Origin: Chryseolinea sp. H1M3-3
GTDB taxonomy: Bacteria; Bacteroidota; Bacteroidia; Cytophagales; Cyclobacteriaceae
NCBI RefSeq assembly: GCF_029360725.1
Contig: NZ_JARKMY010000001.1
Location: forward strand, 1,116,001 to 1,180,000
Direction: 5' to 3'
Length of the DNA stretch: 64,000 nucleotides
Shown here one piece after another: positions 18,018 through 26,527 of this stretch (within the stretch, counting starts at the first letter, position 1; every line of letters starts with the position of its first letter). The notes under the pieces are model-generated. The model had not been told where the DNA came from and made no database searches. It saw only the letters and a list, made by a program, of their open reading frames with translations. Made by a program: the position numbers and the translations under genes.

Positions 18018-18644
18018 TTATGTTCTTGAGAATTTACTTCTGAATCGAACGGTTTTAATAAATCCCCCGTAAAAAGTCTGGAATTCCACTTCAAGAAATC
18101 CATTTTCACTCATGAGTCTTTCCCAATTGGGCAGCGTCATAGTCTCTATTGAGCATGTGAATTTAAAAAACCAATACATGAGGAAGAGCATTACGCTGTG
18201 CCACCAGGTTGTATTTACAAAATCGGTGGCAATCCAAATACCCTGGGCGTTGAGGGAACGTTGGATTTTATGAATTGCCTGTGCACAGTTCTCCTGAGAA
18301 AACAAATCAAGGTAAAAGGGAGTGATTACGGAATCGAATATTATATCCTGAGGTATGGAATTTTCTGTGCCATGGATAAATGTTATTCGATTGCCGAATT
18401 TTTTTGTTTTCCTTTTTGCAAGTTCTATCATTTTGTGAGAGGCGTCGATATACCATACCTGACATTCAGGCTTGGTTATCATCAATTCGGAAAGGAGCCG
18501 TCCGGTACCTCCCCCTACCATCAACACTTTAGCTTCCCGTGGTACCTTTGTCAGATAATATATTTGGGCATTGTGAATGCTCGATCCGAAAACAATTCTT
18601 GAGAGTCGGTCATAAAAGGGCGCAACCTTGTCAAAGGTGTTCAT
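18018..18644 (-). CDS. Class I SAM-dependent methyltransferase
   Basis: 208 residues from the ATG at 18642-18644 (a GTG lies just before it). The SAM-binding motif I is VLMVGGGTGRLL (residues 40-51), followed by an acidic motif II (VWYIDAS) and FDSVITPFYLDLF. The pattern resembles UbiE/MenG-like and lipid methyltransferases, and residues about 150-170 are hydrophobic, suggesting membrane contact. The ATG overlaps the stop of the UbiA-like gene (TGATG). A prenylated or lipid substrate made by that neighbour is likely but unproven. Confidence 0.85.
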   Translation of the reverse strand: MNTFDKVAPFYDRLSRIVFGSSIHNAQIYYLTKVPREAKVLMVGGGTGRLLSELMITKPECQVWYIDASHKMIELAKRKTKKFGNRITFIHGTENSIPQDIIFDSVITPFYLDLFSQENCAQAIHKIQRSLNAQGIWIATDFVNTTWWHSVMLFLMYWFFKFTCSIETMTLPNWERLMSENGFLEVEFQTFYGGFIKTVRFRSKFSRT

Positions 18645-19462
18645 CACTGGATTAGAAAAATGATCGGTAAAAGAAAGACAGCGTCACCTATTAATCGATA
18701 CAAATCGTTTTGCGCCAGAAATTCCCTGAAGAAAAAAATGAGAAACAGTACAGTATTCATCATCAATAATATGATAACAGGGATATTGAACCCCCATAAC
18801 ATACTATGAATTACCGCAAGCAAATAATTGAAAATGCACAATCCGTAAAGAAAAAAACCTGTAATGCGATCACCAGCCACTGTGACAAATGAGTTCTGTT
18901 CGTCTTTTTGATCGTAGTGCTGATCGAACCATGAAAACAAAACTAAATTTATCCAAGCTATCAATCCAAACTGAAGAATGTGAAAATAGTGAGGTCCGCT
19001 GACTTCTATTGATGTAAGGCTTAGAGACAGAATAAGAATACCGCATGTATACAGCCCAGCGATTACAAATTCTTTTAAAAAGCGAAGTGACCGCTGTACA
19101 ACGAGGTATATGATAACACCAATAAGTAATATCAATCCCAATTGAAGCACTTGCTGTCTGATGAAGAAGATGGTGATGGCGTCTATCACCATTGCCAAGC
19201 ATAAAAAGAAAATCAAAGCCGTGAAATTGCGTTGATGAAAGCGATGTCTTTTCGTGGAAGCCGGGTGCCTTATCTTTTTTGCATCTCTTAAATGGTCGAC
19301 GGTGTAAATGATCCATACAGTGAGACCTAGCGCAATCAAACCATACACCCTAACATTGACGTCAAATATTTTTGCAAAGAACAATGCACTGATAACCGCA
19401 CCTGCTACAATATCAAGGCTGAGAATATTTATTAACTGATATAACCGAGTCAGTTTGTGCAT
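18644..19462 (-). CDS. UbiA-superfamily prenyltransferase-like membrane protein
   Basis: 272 residues with about eight membrane helices. Two Asp-rich motifs are placed as in the UbiA superfamily: DHLRD at 56-60 and a second DQHYDQKDE cluster near residue 180. These motifs bind Mg-diphosphate in intramembrane prenyltransferases. The sequence departs from known UbiA, MenA and COX10 members, so the acceptor is unknown. The ATG lies directly after the T-tract of a hairpin terminator for the atp genes. Overlaps the methyltransferase start by one base. Confidence 0.7.
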   Translation of the reverse strand: MHKLTRLYQLINILSLDIVAGAVISALFFAKIFDVNVRVYGLIALGLTVWIIYTVDHLRDAKKIRHPASTKRHRFHQRNFTALIFFLCLAMVIDAITIFFIRQQVLQLGLILLIGVIIYLVVQRSLRFLKEFVIAGLYTCGILILSLSLTSIEVSGPHYFHILQFGLIAWINLVLFSWFDQHYDQKDEQNSFVTVAGDRITGFFLYGLCIFNYLLAVIHSMLWGFNIPVIILLMMNTVLFLIFFFREFLAQNDLYRLIGDAVFLLPIIFLIQ

Positions 19463-19493
19463 AAAAAAAGTCTTCCAATCGCTCGGAAGACTT
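19463..19493 (-). terminator. Intrinsic terminator after atpG
   Basis: On the minus strand a perfect 9-bp stem, AAGTCTTCC/GGAAGACTT (arms at 19485-19493 and 19468-19476), with loop GAGCGATT is followed by a run of seven T (19463-19469). It ends the ATP synthase transcript, and its T-tract directly touches the ATG of the UbiA-like gene. Confidence 0.85.
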
Positions 19494-19513
19494 CAAATTT
19501 ATGACTTAAAAGT

Positions 19514-20395
19514 TTAAGCCGACTTAAGTGCTTCCGCACCGCCGACAATTTCAAGAATCTCCTTTGTAATGGCAGCCTGGCGAGAGCGGTTGTATAGAAG
19601 TTTGAGTTCCTTCAATAACTCACCGGCGTTTTCAGAAGCTTTATCCATGGCCGTCATTCTTGCAGCATGTTCCGCAGCATTAGACTCAAGGACCGAGCGG
19701 TATAATTGAACATTCAGAAGCTGAGGGATCAACCCCGCCAACAGTTCTTCTGCATTCGGTTCAAAAATGTAATCAGGCGCGTTAGACACAGAAGAAGCTT
19801 CAACAGCCAGTGGTAAAAACTGATCTATCTTCAACACCTGGGTTGCAACGTTCTTAAATTCATTATAAACAATTTCAACTTTATCAAATCCACCTTGTTT
19901 AAAGGTGTCAATAATGTAGTTGCCGGCCTTTGATACGTTTTCAAAAGTCATCTGGCCAAAAATTCCCCAATAGGAATCCTGACAAACATATTTCCGTTTA
20001 CTAAAATATTCCATCGATCGTTTTCCAAACGGAAGGATGGTCACATTTCCCTTGTTGAATTGGGTAGGATACTTCTCTTGAACAAGCTTCACAGCAGCTT
20101 TTAAAACAGTACTGTTAAAAGCTCCGCACAATCCACGGTCTGAAGTTATAACAACTACAAGGATCTTGTTCTCAGTTCGCTTTGTAGCATACCAGTCGTT
20201 ATCATTATCAGAACCGATAGATGCTGTAAGGTTTGATACAATGGTGTTTAGCTTCCTGGCATACGGCCTGATCTGCTGCATTTTCTCCTGTGATCTTCGA
20301 AGCTTAGAAGCAGCCACCATGCGCATGGCTTTAGTGATCTGCTGCGTCGAGATAACAGAGGTAATCCTACTTTTAACTTCTTTTAAGCTTGCCAT
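19514..20395 (-). CDS. atpG: ATP synthase F1 gamma subunit
   Basis: 293 residues. This is the central rotor shaft of F1. The N-terminal helix MASLKEVKSRITSVISTQQI, the mid-domain VVVITSDRGLCGAFN and the C-terminal helix (YNRSRQAAITKEILEIVGGAEAL) are diagnostic. ATG start. It follows atpA after a 5-base gap and is the last gene before a strong hairpin terminator. In many bacteria atpD and atpC would follow; here they do not. Confidence 0.97.
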   Translation of the reverse strand: MASLKEVKSRITSVISTQQITKAMRMVAASKLRRSQEKMQQIRPYARKLNTIVSNLTASIGSDNDNDWYATKRTENKILVVVITSDRGLCGAFNSTVLKAAVKLVQEKYPTQFNKGNVTILPFGKRSMEYFSKRKYVCQDSYWGIFGQMTFENVSKAGNYIIDTFKQGGFDKVEIVYNEFKNVATQVLKIDQFLPLAVEASSVSNAPDYIFEPNAEELLAGLIPQLLNVQLYRSVLESNAAEHAARMTAMDKASENAGELLKELKLLYNRSRQAAITKEILEIVGGAEALKSA

Positions 20396-20400
20396 TTGTC

Positions 20401-21978
20401 TTAAGCTAAATTACCAGCAACTTCCTGAGCAATTTTTTTAATCAAATCTACATCTGCGTCTTCCATTTTACCTGCTCTGAAATTGTCTAACACTTTACGG
20501 TGTTGGGCTTTCAGAATTAGTAAGAAATCGCTTTCAAATTCTTTTACTTTTTCTACCGGCACTTTATCCAGGAAGCCGCGCGTTGATGCCAGAATAATTG
20601 CAACCTGATCCTCAACCGGTACAGGTGCAAATTGAGGTTGTTTTAGAATTTCCTGATTTTTTCTTCCGCGATCGATGGTAAGTTTTGTGGCCGCATCCAA
20701 GTCTGAACCAAATTTTGCAAAGGCCTCCAGTTCTCGAAACTGTGCCTGATCCAGTTTCAACGTACCGGCTACCTTTTTCATGGATTTTATCTGCGCAGAC
20801 CCGCCCACACGCGATACAGAAATACCAACGTTAATAGCAGGGCGAATACCCGAGTTAAACAAATTCGATTCAAGGAATATCTGTCCATCCGTAATTGAAA
20901 TCACATTGGTAGGGATATACGCAGAAACGTCACCTGCCTGTGTTTCAATAATAGGAAGCGCCGTTAATGAACCTCCACCCTTTACCAAATGCTTGATGGA
21001 AGCAGGAAGGTCATTCATGCCTCTTGCGATCTCATCATTATTGATAATTTTCGCTGCACGCTCTAATAATCTTGAGTGTAAGTAGAAAATATCTCCAGGA
21101 TAAGCTTCACGGCCCGGAGGTCTACGCAACAAAAGACAAACCTCCCTGTAAGCAACAGCTTGTTTGGACAAGTCATCATAAATAACAAGCGCTGGCCGGC
21201 CGGTATCTCTAACAAACTCGCCGATAGCGGCTCCTGTGAACGGGGCAAAATACTGAAGCGGTGCAGGATCAGAAGCGTTAGCAGCTACAACCACTGTATA
21301 TTTCATTGCGCCGCTTTTCTCCAATTCAGCTGCAACACCTGCTACTGTAGACGCTTTCTGTCCAATAGCCACGTAGATACAAAACACGGGCTGACCACGT
21401 TCATAAAATTCTTTTTGGTTGATAATGGTATCAATCGCTACGGCCGTCTTACCGGTCTGCCGATCGCCAATGATCAACTCCCGTTGACCTCGACCGATAG
21501 GAATCATCGCGTCAATTGCTTTGATACCTGTTTGCAACGGTTCATTTACTGGTTGTCGGTAAATTACCCCAGGAGCTTTGCGCTCCAGTGGCATTTCATA
21601 CAATTCTCCTTGCAGCGGACCTTTTCCATCAATAGGCTCACCCAATGTATTGATTACGCGACCAATCATTCCATCGCCTACTTTGATTGAAGCAATGTTT
21701 CCTGTTCTGCGCACAGTGTCACCTTCGTGAATTCCTTTGGTATCTCCCATCAATACCGCACCCACATTATCTTCTTCAAGATTGAGAACCATCCCTTTCA
21801 GTCCGTTCTCAAACTCCAGATACTCACCTGCCTGTGCTTTGGTTAATCCATAAATACGGGCAACACCATCTCCAACCGTTAATACGGTTCCAACCTCCTC
21901 CAAATCCGCTTGGGTCTTTGCTCCAGCTAGTTGTTCAATTAAAATAGCTGATACTTCTTCTGGTCTTATCTCTGCCAT
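20401..21978 (-). CDS. atpA: ATP synthase F1 alpha subunit
   Basis: 525 residues. Non-catalytic nucleotide-binding subunit of the F1 hexamer. The N-terminal segment has ISxILxEQ-like and [14 protein letters not shown] motifs; Walker A is GDRQTGKTA near residue 170; [18 protein letters not shown] is the Walker B region; [14 protein letters not shown] is the family signature. ATG start. It lies 15 bases after atpH and 5 bases before atpG. Confidence 0.98.
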   Translation of the reverse strand: MAEIRPEEVSAILIEQLAGAKTQADLEEVGTVLTVGDGVARIYGLTKAQAGEYLEFENGLKGMVLNLEEDNVGAVLMGDTKGIHEGDTVRRTGNIASIKVGDGMIGRVINTLGEPIDGKGPLQGELYEMPLERKAPGVIYRQPVNEPLQTGIKAIDAMIPIGRGQRELIIGDRQTGKTAVAIDTIINQKEFYERGQPVFCIYVAIGQKASTVAGVAAELEKSGAMKYTVVVAANASDPAPLQYFAPFTGAAIGEFVRDTGRPALVIYDDLSKQAVAYREVCLLLRRPPGREAYPGDIFYLHSRLLERAAKIINNDEIARGMNDLPASIKHLVKGGGSLTALPIIETQAGDVSAYIPTNVISITDGQIFLESNLFNSGIRPAINVGISVSRVGGSAQIKSMKKVAGTLKLDQAQFRELEAFAKFGSDLDAATKLTIDRGRKNQEILKQPQFAPVPVEDQVAIILASTRGFLDKVPVEKVKEFESDFLLILKAQHRKVLDNFRAGKMEDADVDLIKKIAQEVAGNLA

Positions 21979-21993
21979 ATTCTATGAATATTA

Positions 21994-22551
21994 TTACTTA
22001 TTAAGTTGTCTGTTATTACTGAAATTTAACTGGAGTATTCTCAGTTTATGTTTAATCGAAGAGTCGATTTGTTGGCTGCCAGCATTTAAAATAAATCCGC
22101 CAATGATTGAAGGATCTACTTCTTCCTTCAATTCGACCTTCGTTTTTCCAACCACTTTTTTAGCCACCGCAAGAATTTGCTCGCGCAATTCATTGTCGAT
22201 TGGAACAGCGGTAACAACAGAAGCTCTTCCGATCCCCTGATGTTCATTATAAGCATGATGGAACTCTTTTGCAATCTGCGGTAGCAATCCTTCGCGGTTT
22301 TTTTCGGTGATGATGCGAAAGAAAGATAAAGTCAGCTCATTAAATCGACCGCGAAATAATGCTTCTAAAATATTCTTCTTTTTATAATGTTTGATGATGG
22401 GGCTTCTCAACGTAGTTATGAGCGCACGGTTCTCTGATAAGACCTTATCAAAGGCTAGCATATCCTGGTGCACTTGCTCAAGAGCTCCCTTTTCAACTGC
22501 AAGGTTAAGCAGTGATTTGACATAACGCGAAACTGCCTTAATGTCTGCCAT
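21994..22551 (-). CDS. atpH: ATP synthase F1 delta subunit (OSCP)
   Basis: 185 residues. It connects the peripheral stalk to the top of F1. Helical N-terminus (VSRYVKSLLNLAVEKGALE) and a C-terminal domain with VDPSIIGGFILNAGSQQIDSS, matching the OSCP signature. ATG start. 3 bases after atpF, 15 bases before atpA. Confidence 0.95.
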   Translation of the reverse strand: MADIKAVSRYVKSLLNLAVEKGALEQVHQDMLAFDKVLSENRALITTLRSPIIKHYKKKNILEALFRGRFNELTLSFFRIITEKNREGLLPQIAKEFHHAYNEHQGIGRASVVTAVPIDNELREQILAVAKKVVGKTKVELKEEVDPSIIGGFILNAGSQQIDSSIKHKLRILQLNFSNNRQLNK

Positions 22552-22554
22552 TGC

Positions 22555-23049
22555 TTAGTTCAGTTTTAAATCTTTGATGTATTCCTGTGCAAGACTTTTT
22601 TGTGCTTTATCGTCGGCCAGATTTCTTTGCAAAATTTTCTCAGCAATCTCCAAAGAAAGGTTCGCCACAAGTGCCTTAACTTCTTTCAATGCATTTGATT
22701 TTTCCGCTATGATTGCGGCACGCGCTTCTTCGATGATACGATCAGCAGCTTTCTTAGCGTCGGCTTGTGCTTCATCCTTAATTCGGTTGGACGCTTCACG
22801 CGCATCGCGTAAAATCTTTTCACGTTCTTCGCGGGCTTGTTTCAACAAGTTCTCGTTGTCAGCTTTCAGCCTGGACATTTCCATCCGTGCTTTCTCAGCT
22901 GTATCCAACGCCTCCTGAATTGATTTTTCTCTCTCCTTTAATGAGTTTATAATAGGTTTCCACGCGAGCTTAGCAAGCAGAAAAAACAAAAGGACAAAGA
23001 CAATAAGTTGCCAAATAATGAGTCCTGTGCCAGGTGTAAGAAGTTCCAT
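22555..23049 (-). CDS. atpF: ATP synthase Fo b subunit
   Basis: 164 residues: one N-terminal membrane helix (about 8-28) followed by a long, highly charged helical stalk (about 30-140) with the Ala/Glu/Lys/Arg-rich composition of b subunits. It dimerises to form the peripheral stalk holding delta and alpha3beta3. ATG start. Separated from atpE by 78 bases containing a strong hairpin. Confidence 0.94.
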   Translation of the reverse strand: MELLTPGTGLIIWQLIVFVLLFFLLAKLAWKPIINSLKEREKSIQEALDTAEKARMEMSRLKADNENLLKQAREEREKILRDAREASNRIKDEAQADAKKAADRIIEEARAAIIAEKSNALKEVKALVANLSLEIAEKILQRNLADDKAQKSLAQEYIKDLKLN

Positions 23050-23078
23050 ATTTTATAATATCTGGTGTAGTTTCACAT

Positions 23079-23120
23079 AAAAAGAAACTTGCCCGGTCCA
23101 TTACCTAAGGCAAGTTTCTT
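23079..23120. terminator. Perfect hairpin between atpE and atpF, T-tract on both strands
   Basis: A 12-bp perfect stem, AAGAAACTTGCC (23082-23093) and GGCAAGTTTCTT (23109-23120), has a 15-base loop. On the transcribed minus strand it ends in five T (23079-23083), so it can act as a partial intrinsic terminator or as a 3' stabiliser for the atpB-atpE part of the message. Full termination is unlikely because atpF-H-A-G follow with no clear promoter. Confidence 0.7.
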
Positions 23121-23127
23121 AATTTTT

Positions 23128-23385
<258 letters not shown>

Positions 23386-23403
23386 TTAGTTAAGTGAAAC
23401 AAA

Positions 23404-23425
23404 CCACCCGCCAGCTGACGGATGG
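23404..23425 (-). promoter_or_regulatory. Intercistronic hairpin between atpB and atpE
   Basis: In the minus-strand transcript, CCAUCCGUC and GGCGGGUGG form a 9-bp stem (seven Watson-Crick, two G-U pairs) closing an AGCU tetraloop. No T-tract follows, so it is an RNA structure or stabiliser, not a terminator. It lies in the 65-base gap upstream of the atpE start. Confidence 0.55.
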
Positions 23426-23441
23426 ATATCTTTAATTCTGT

Positions 23442-24473
23442 TTAATGATGGTCGTCATGTTCAGCCATAGCCATACCGATGTACAGAGAGGAGAACAATA
23501 CAAATACATATGCCTGGATACCTGCAACCAGCAATTCGATCAAGCTAATAAATAAAACCATCACGGTTGATCCTGCCCCAACCCAAACGCTTTTAAATAT
23601 AAAAGCAAGGCAAATCAAACTTAGCAATACAATGTGACCCGCAGTAATGGCAACAAATAGACGAATCGTTAGGGAAATCGGCTTCGTAAAAATGCCCACC
23701 AGCTCAACCGGAAGAATAATTAATCGAAGCGGAAGTGGCACGCCTGGCGTCCAGAAAATATGACCCCAATACGCCTTATTTCCATTAAAATTGGTAATGA
23801 TAAAAGTCAAGGCCGCAAGCGTGAGCGTAACTGCAATATTTCCGGTAAGGTTTCCAGCGCCTGGTAATAAGCCCAATAGATTTCCAAAAAGAATAAAAAA
23901 GAACAACGTAAGCATATACGGTAAAAACTTTTCGTAATGATGCCCAATGTTTGGTTTTACAATTTCGTCACGAACAAAAATGATGATTGGTTCAAAGAAG
24001 GATTGAATACCCGTAGGTGCTTTACCCTTGTTTTTCTGATAACCTTTTGCCACTGCCAGAAAAATCAGCAGCAATAATGCCGCGTTGATAAACAACATGG
24101 CAACATTCTTTGTAATGGAAAGATCCAAAACTGCTTTGTGAGAATCGGCGAGGTAAATATGGTTGTGATCCAGAACGTAGCCGTTGTATTCAACCACATT
24201 ATGATGCTCATCGTAGAAGTTTCGGGATGAGAAAACATCGAGGCCGCGTTCCGAGGAATAGACAATAACTGGCAAATAAATAGTGCCACCATGATCCCAT
24301 AAATGCCAAATGTGATCGTCCATCACGTGGTGGAGAATTACCTGGCTGGCATTAAACGGTTCTTCGCTATCAGCATGCTCGTCCTGCGCTGAAAAACCCA
24401 CTACAGGTATCATCAGGAAAAATGCAAAAAAGGCGATGAAATTTTTTCTAAGAATACTCAAGAATTGGCTCAT
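23442..24473 (-). CDS. atpB: ATP synthase Fo a subunit
   Basis: 343 residues, longer than E. coli AtpB (271) because of an N-terminal extension: a signal-like hydrophobic stretch (10-28) and a His/Asp-rich region to about 120, which I recall as usual in Bacteroidota. The membrane part carries the essential stator arginine Arg271 (SLTIRLFVAITAGH). It forms the proton half-channels against the c-ring. ATG start. First of the core atp genes here; the two small membrane genes precede it by 91 bases. Confidence 0.96.
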   Translation of the reverse strand: MSQFLSILRKNFIAFFAFFLMIPVVGFSAQDEHADSEEPFNASQVILHHVMDDHIWHLWDHGGTIYLPVIVYSSERGLDVFSSRNFYDEHHNVVEYNGYVLDHNHIYLADSHKAVLDLSITKNVAMLFINAALLLLIFLAVAKGYQKNKGKAPTGIQSFFEPIIIFVRDEIVKPNIGHHYEKFLPYMLTLFFFILFGNLLGLLPGAGNLTGNIAVTLTLAALTFIITNFNGNKAYWGHIFWTPGVPLPLRLIILPVELVGIFTKPISLTIRLFVAITAGHIVLLSLICLAFIFKSVWVGAGSTVMVLFISLIELLVAGIQAYVFVLFSSLYIGMAMAEHDDHH

Positions 24474-24564
24474 TCAGGGCTAATTTCAAGGTTTTTAAAT
24501 CCGAGCGCAAAGGTATCAATTAATGCTCCAGAAAAAAATGTTTTAAAAAAAATTTGCCCTGACT

Positions 24565-24939
24565 TTACTTCCCCGATCGGTTGGTAATTTTTTGATACAA
24601 AAAAGCGATCTCCAAAGCTGAAAAAAAGAAATACACCAGCATAAACCAGGACACATTCAGGGTCGCGCCTTTTTCATCTTCAACAATTACAAAAAAATTA
24701 TAAGCCCCATAAGCAATCAACTTTAAAGCCATGCTAAGGAGATAGAGCTGAACAAAATAGTCGGGCTTATCGAACTTGTAGAGGTAAACAAACAGTATCC
24801 CTGTTCCAAACAATAAAAAAATCAGACTCTCAAAAAAAAATGAAGGCAAGGCCTCTATCCATTGCTTTTCAACCACGATCCAGGCGACAATTACGAGCAA
24901 TGCCGCAACCAATGACAGACTCAAAAAAAAACGTATCAA
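24565..24939 (-). CDS. Small four-helix membrane protein beside the atp genes
   Basis: 124 residues with four predicted membrane helices, not recognised as a named family. Its TTG start (24937-24939) overlaps the TGA of the AtpI-like gene (TTGA), the TTG analogue of the common ATGA coupling. No upstream ATG is available in frame. Placed between atpI-like and atpB, it may help Fo assembly or replace part of a longer AtpI, but this is only context. Confidence 0.7.
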   Translation of the reverse strand: MIRFFLSLSLVAALLVIVAWIVVEKQWIEALPSFFFESLIFLLFGTGILFVYLYKFDKPDYFVQLYLLSMALKLIAYGAYNFFVIVEDEKGATLNVSWFMLVYFFFSALEIAFLYQKITNRSGK

Positions 24940-25172
24940 GAATTATCCTTGTTTATAGATCTGTATACCTGATACATCATGCCACCGAATGCAATGAGTC
25001 CAAAAAGCAGCATGAAAGCCGGAAATTTAATTTGTAGATACTGGTCAAGCTTATACCCAAGCCATCCCAATACCCCGATCGCTGCCAATAGTTGGAATGC
25101 TAAACTGCTGTATTTTAAATAGCTGTTATATGTTTTTAACTTCTTGTTGGGGGATGGATCTTGGAAGCCCAT
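24936..25172 (-). CDS. AtpI/AtpZ-like ATP synthase accessory protein
   Basis: 78 residues with two membrane helices (about 24-41 and 50-67) separated by a short basic/acidic loop, as in AtpZ/AtpI-type small proteins that assist c-ring assembly or Mg2+ supply. ATG start. Its first 47 bases overlap the end of the bactofilin gene in another frame; no better start lies downstream. Overlaps the next gene by 4 bases. Confidence 0.8.
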   Translation of the reverse strand: MGFQDPSPNKKLKTYNSYLKYSSLAFQLLAAIGVLGWLGYKLDQYLQIKFPAFMLLFGLIAFGGMMYQVYRSINKDNS

Positions 25173-25557
25173 TGTCTCCGAGTTTTATATCTTTTATAAC
25201 AGCGCCCATTTTACAAGTACCATTAAAAACAGCGCCAGGCTCAACCACCATTTTGCCGGTAAGAATATCACCGTTAATGACGGCAGTGGCTTTTAACACC
25301 AATAACTCAGTAATCTCAATTTTACCTTTTACCTCGCCTTCGATATCCGCATTCTGCGCCAGAATATTGCCCTGAACCTGAGATCCATTCCCTAACGCGA
25401 CCTTAGATTTAGATTTGATGTTGCCGTTTATTTTGCCTTCAATACGGATGTTACCGTGAGTTTCGATATTTCCTTCAAGATAGGTTCCTTTGCCGATCGT
25501 GTTGCTGGAGGTACTGATTTCATCGGCAGCGCGTTTTTGTTCTTTCGATGTTAGCAT
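25126..25557 (-). CDS. Bactofilin
   Basis: 143 residues. The core (about 22-115) is a regular right-handed beta-helix repeat with Gly and alternating hydrophobic residues (GTYLEGNIETHGNIRIEGKI, then VQGNILAQNADIEGEVKGKI). Bactofilins form nucleotide-free filaments on the membrane and can position wall enzymes. It lies 11 bases downstream of an M23 endopeptidase, like the bactofilin/M23 pairs that shape curved or stalked bacteria. ATG start. Confidence 0.93.
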   Translation of the reverse strand: MLTSKEQKRAADEISTSSNTIGKGTYLEGNIETHGNIRIEGKINGNIKSKSKVALGNGSQVQGNILAQNADIEGEVKGKIEITELLVLKATAVINGDILTGKMVVEPGAVFNGTCKMGAVIKDIKLGDNGLPRSIPQQEVKNI

Positions 25558-25568
25558 GTTGTTAAAGT

Positions 25569-26432
25569 TTAAAAAGTGACAAATTCTTCCGGGTTCAATG
25601 AATTACCATTGTACCACAATTCAAAATGTAAGTGAGGCCCGTTAGTCAGTTCCCCACTATTGCCAACAATAGCGATGATTTCTCCACCGTTAACAAAAGT
25701 ACCAACTTTTTTTAAGAGTTGGGCATTGTGCTTATAGGTTGATAGGAGATTGCCCCGATGCTGCACAACAATTACATAACCAGAATCCTGGGTCCACGAC
25801 GAAAAAACAACTGTGCCGTCGGCGATGCATTTTATGGGTTCATTGGCTTTCGCTACAACATCAACACCCATGTGTCCTTTTTTGACATCATATTGATCGG
25901 AAACAAATCCAGTGATGGGTGAGTAAAAAAAAGTTTCCTGCAGTTCTCTGTATTTTGAATTCGTAAGTGAGATTAATGAGAGATCCGATTTTTCAAAATC
26001 TTTCCGAAATGCCGAATCGGTTGGTGCAGGTTTGAGATTTGCAGGTTTGGTTAAAGGCTGACCTTCTCCGCGTATACTATTTGCCGGATCTTTAAAGTTG
26101 ATCGTATCTCCACTTAATACCCGTTGGAAGTTTGCTATGAACCGGTCTTTCCGATCCACCTCTACACCAAGGGAGTCAACTTTCAGCGCAAGTTCAAACA
26201 ACTGTTGGTTCAATACCATCTGCTCATGTTTGGGATCAAACCATTTCGCCAAAATCGTTTTAGACATGAAAAGACTCAGTACAAAGAGTCCGGTGAACAG
26301 AATAACCGAAAAAAGGATAACTTTCGAGTAGGTAAAACCCATGCTGGTCTTTTCAGCGAAGTTCTCTTCATTACGAATAATAAGTTGATACCTCGTGGTG
26401 AGCCAGTTTGATAATGTCTTTTTGGGTTTCAA
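25569..26432 (-). CDS. M23 family peptidoglycan endopeptidase, membrane-anchored
   Basis: 287 residues: one membrane helix (about 38-56), a periplasmic linker with coiled-coil character (70-105), and a LytM/M23 domain. Zinc ligands are His187 and Asp191 (GHMGVDVVAKA) and His268 (HLHFEL), with His266 catalytic. It cleaves peptide cross-links or stems. The start is TTG (26430-26432), preferred because an AGAGGA Shine-Dalgarno lies 5 bases upstream and the first residues match the usual N-terminus of the family. Divergent from porW. Confidence 0.92.
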   Translation of the reverse strand: MKPKKTLSNWLTTRYQLIIRNEENFAEKTSMGFTYSKVILFSVILFTGLFVLSLFMSKTILAKWFDPKHEQMVLNQQLFELALKVDSLGVEVDRKDRFIANFQRVLSGDTINFKDPANSIRGEGQPLTKPANLKPAPTDSAFRKDFEKSDLSLISLTNSKYRELQETFFYSPITGFVSDQYDVKKGHMGVDVVAKANEPIKCIADGTVVFSSWTQDSGYVIVVQHRGNLLSTYKHNAQLLKKVGTFVNGGEIIAIVGNSGELTNGPHLHFELWYNGNSLNPEEFVTF

Positions 26433-26437
26433 ATTAT

Positions 26438-26443
26438 TCCTCT
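26438..26443 (-). promoter_or_regulatory. Shine-Dalgarno of the M23 gene
   Basis: AGAGGA on the minus strand, 5 bases before the TTG start. It is notable because Shine-Dalgarno sites are rare in this window, and it decides the start. Confidence 0.6.
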
Positions 26444-26527
26444 TTTTTGTACAAAATTAGAGATTCCATGGTATTAAAATATGGAATGTAGGTTTTTTGC
26501 GTTTATGACAACACAATCCATTTCAGC

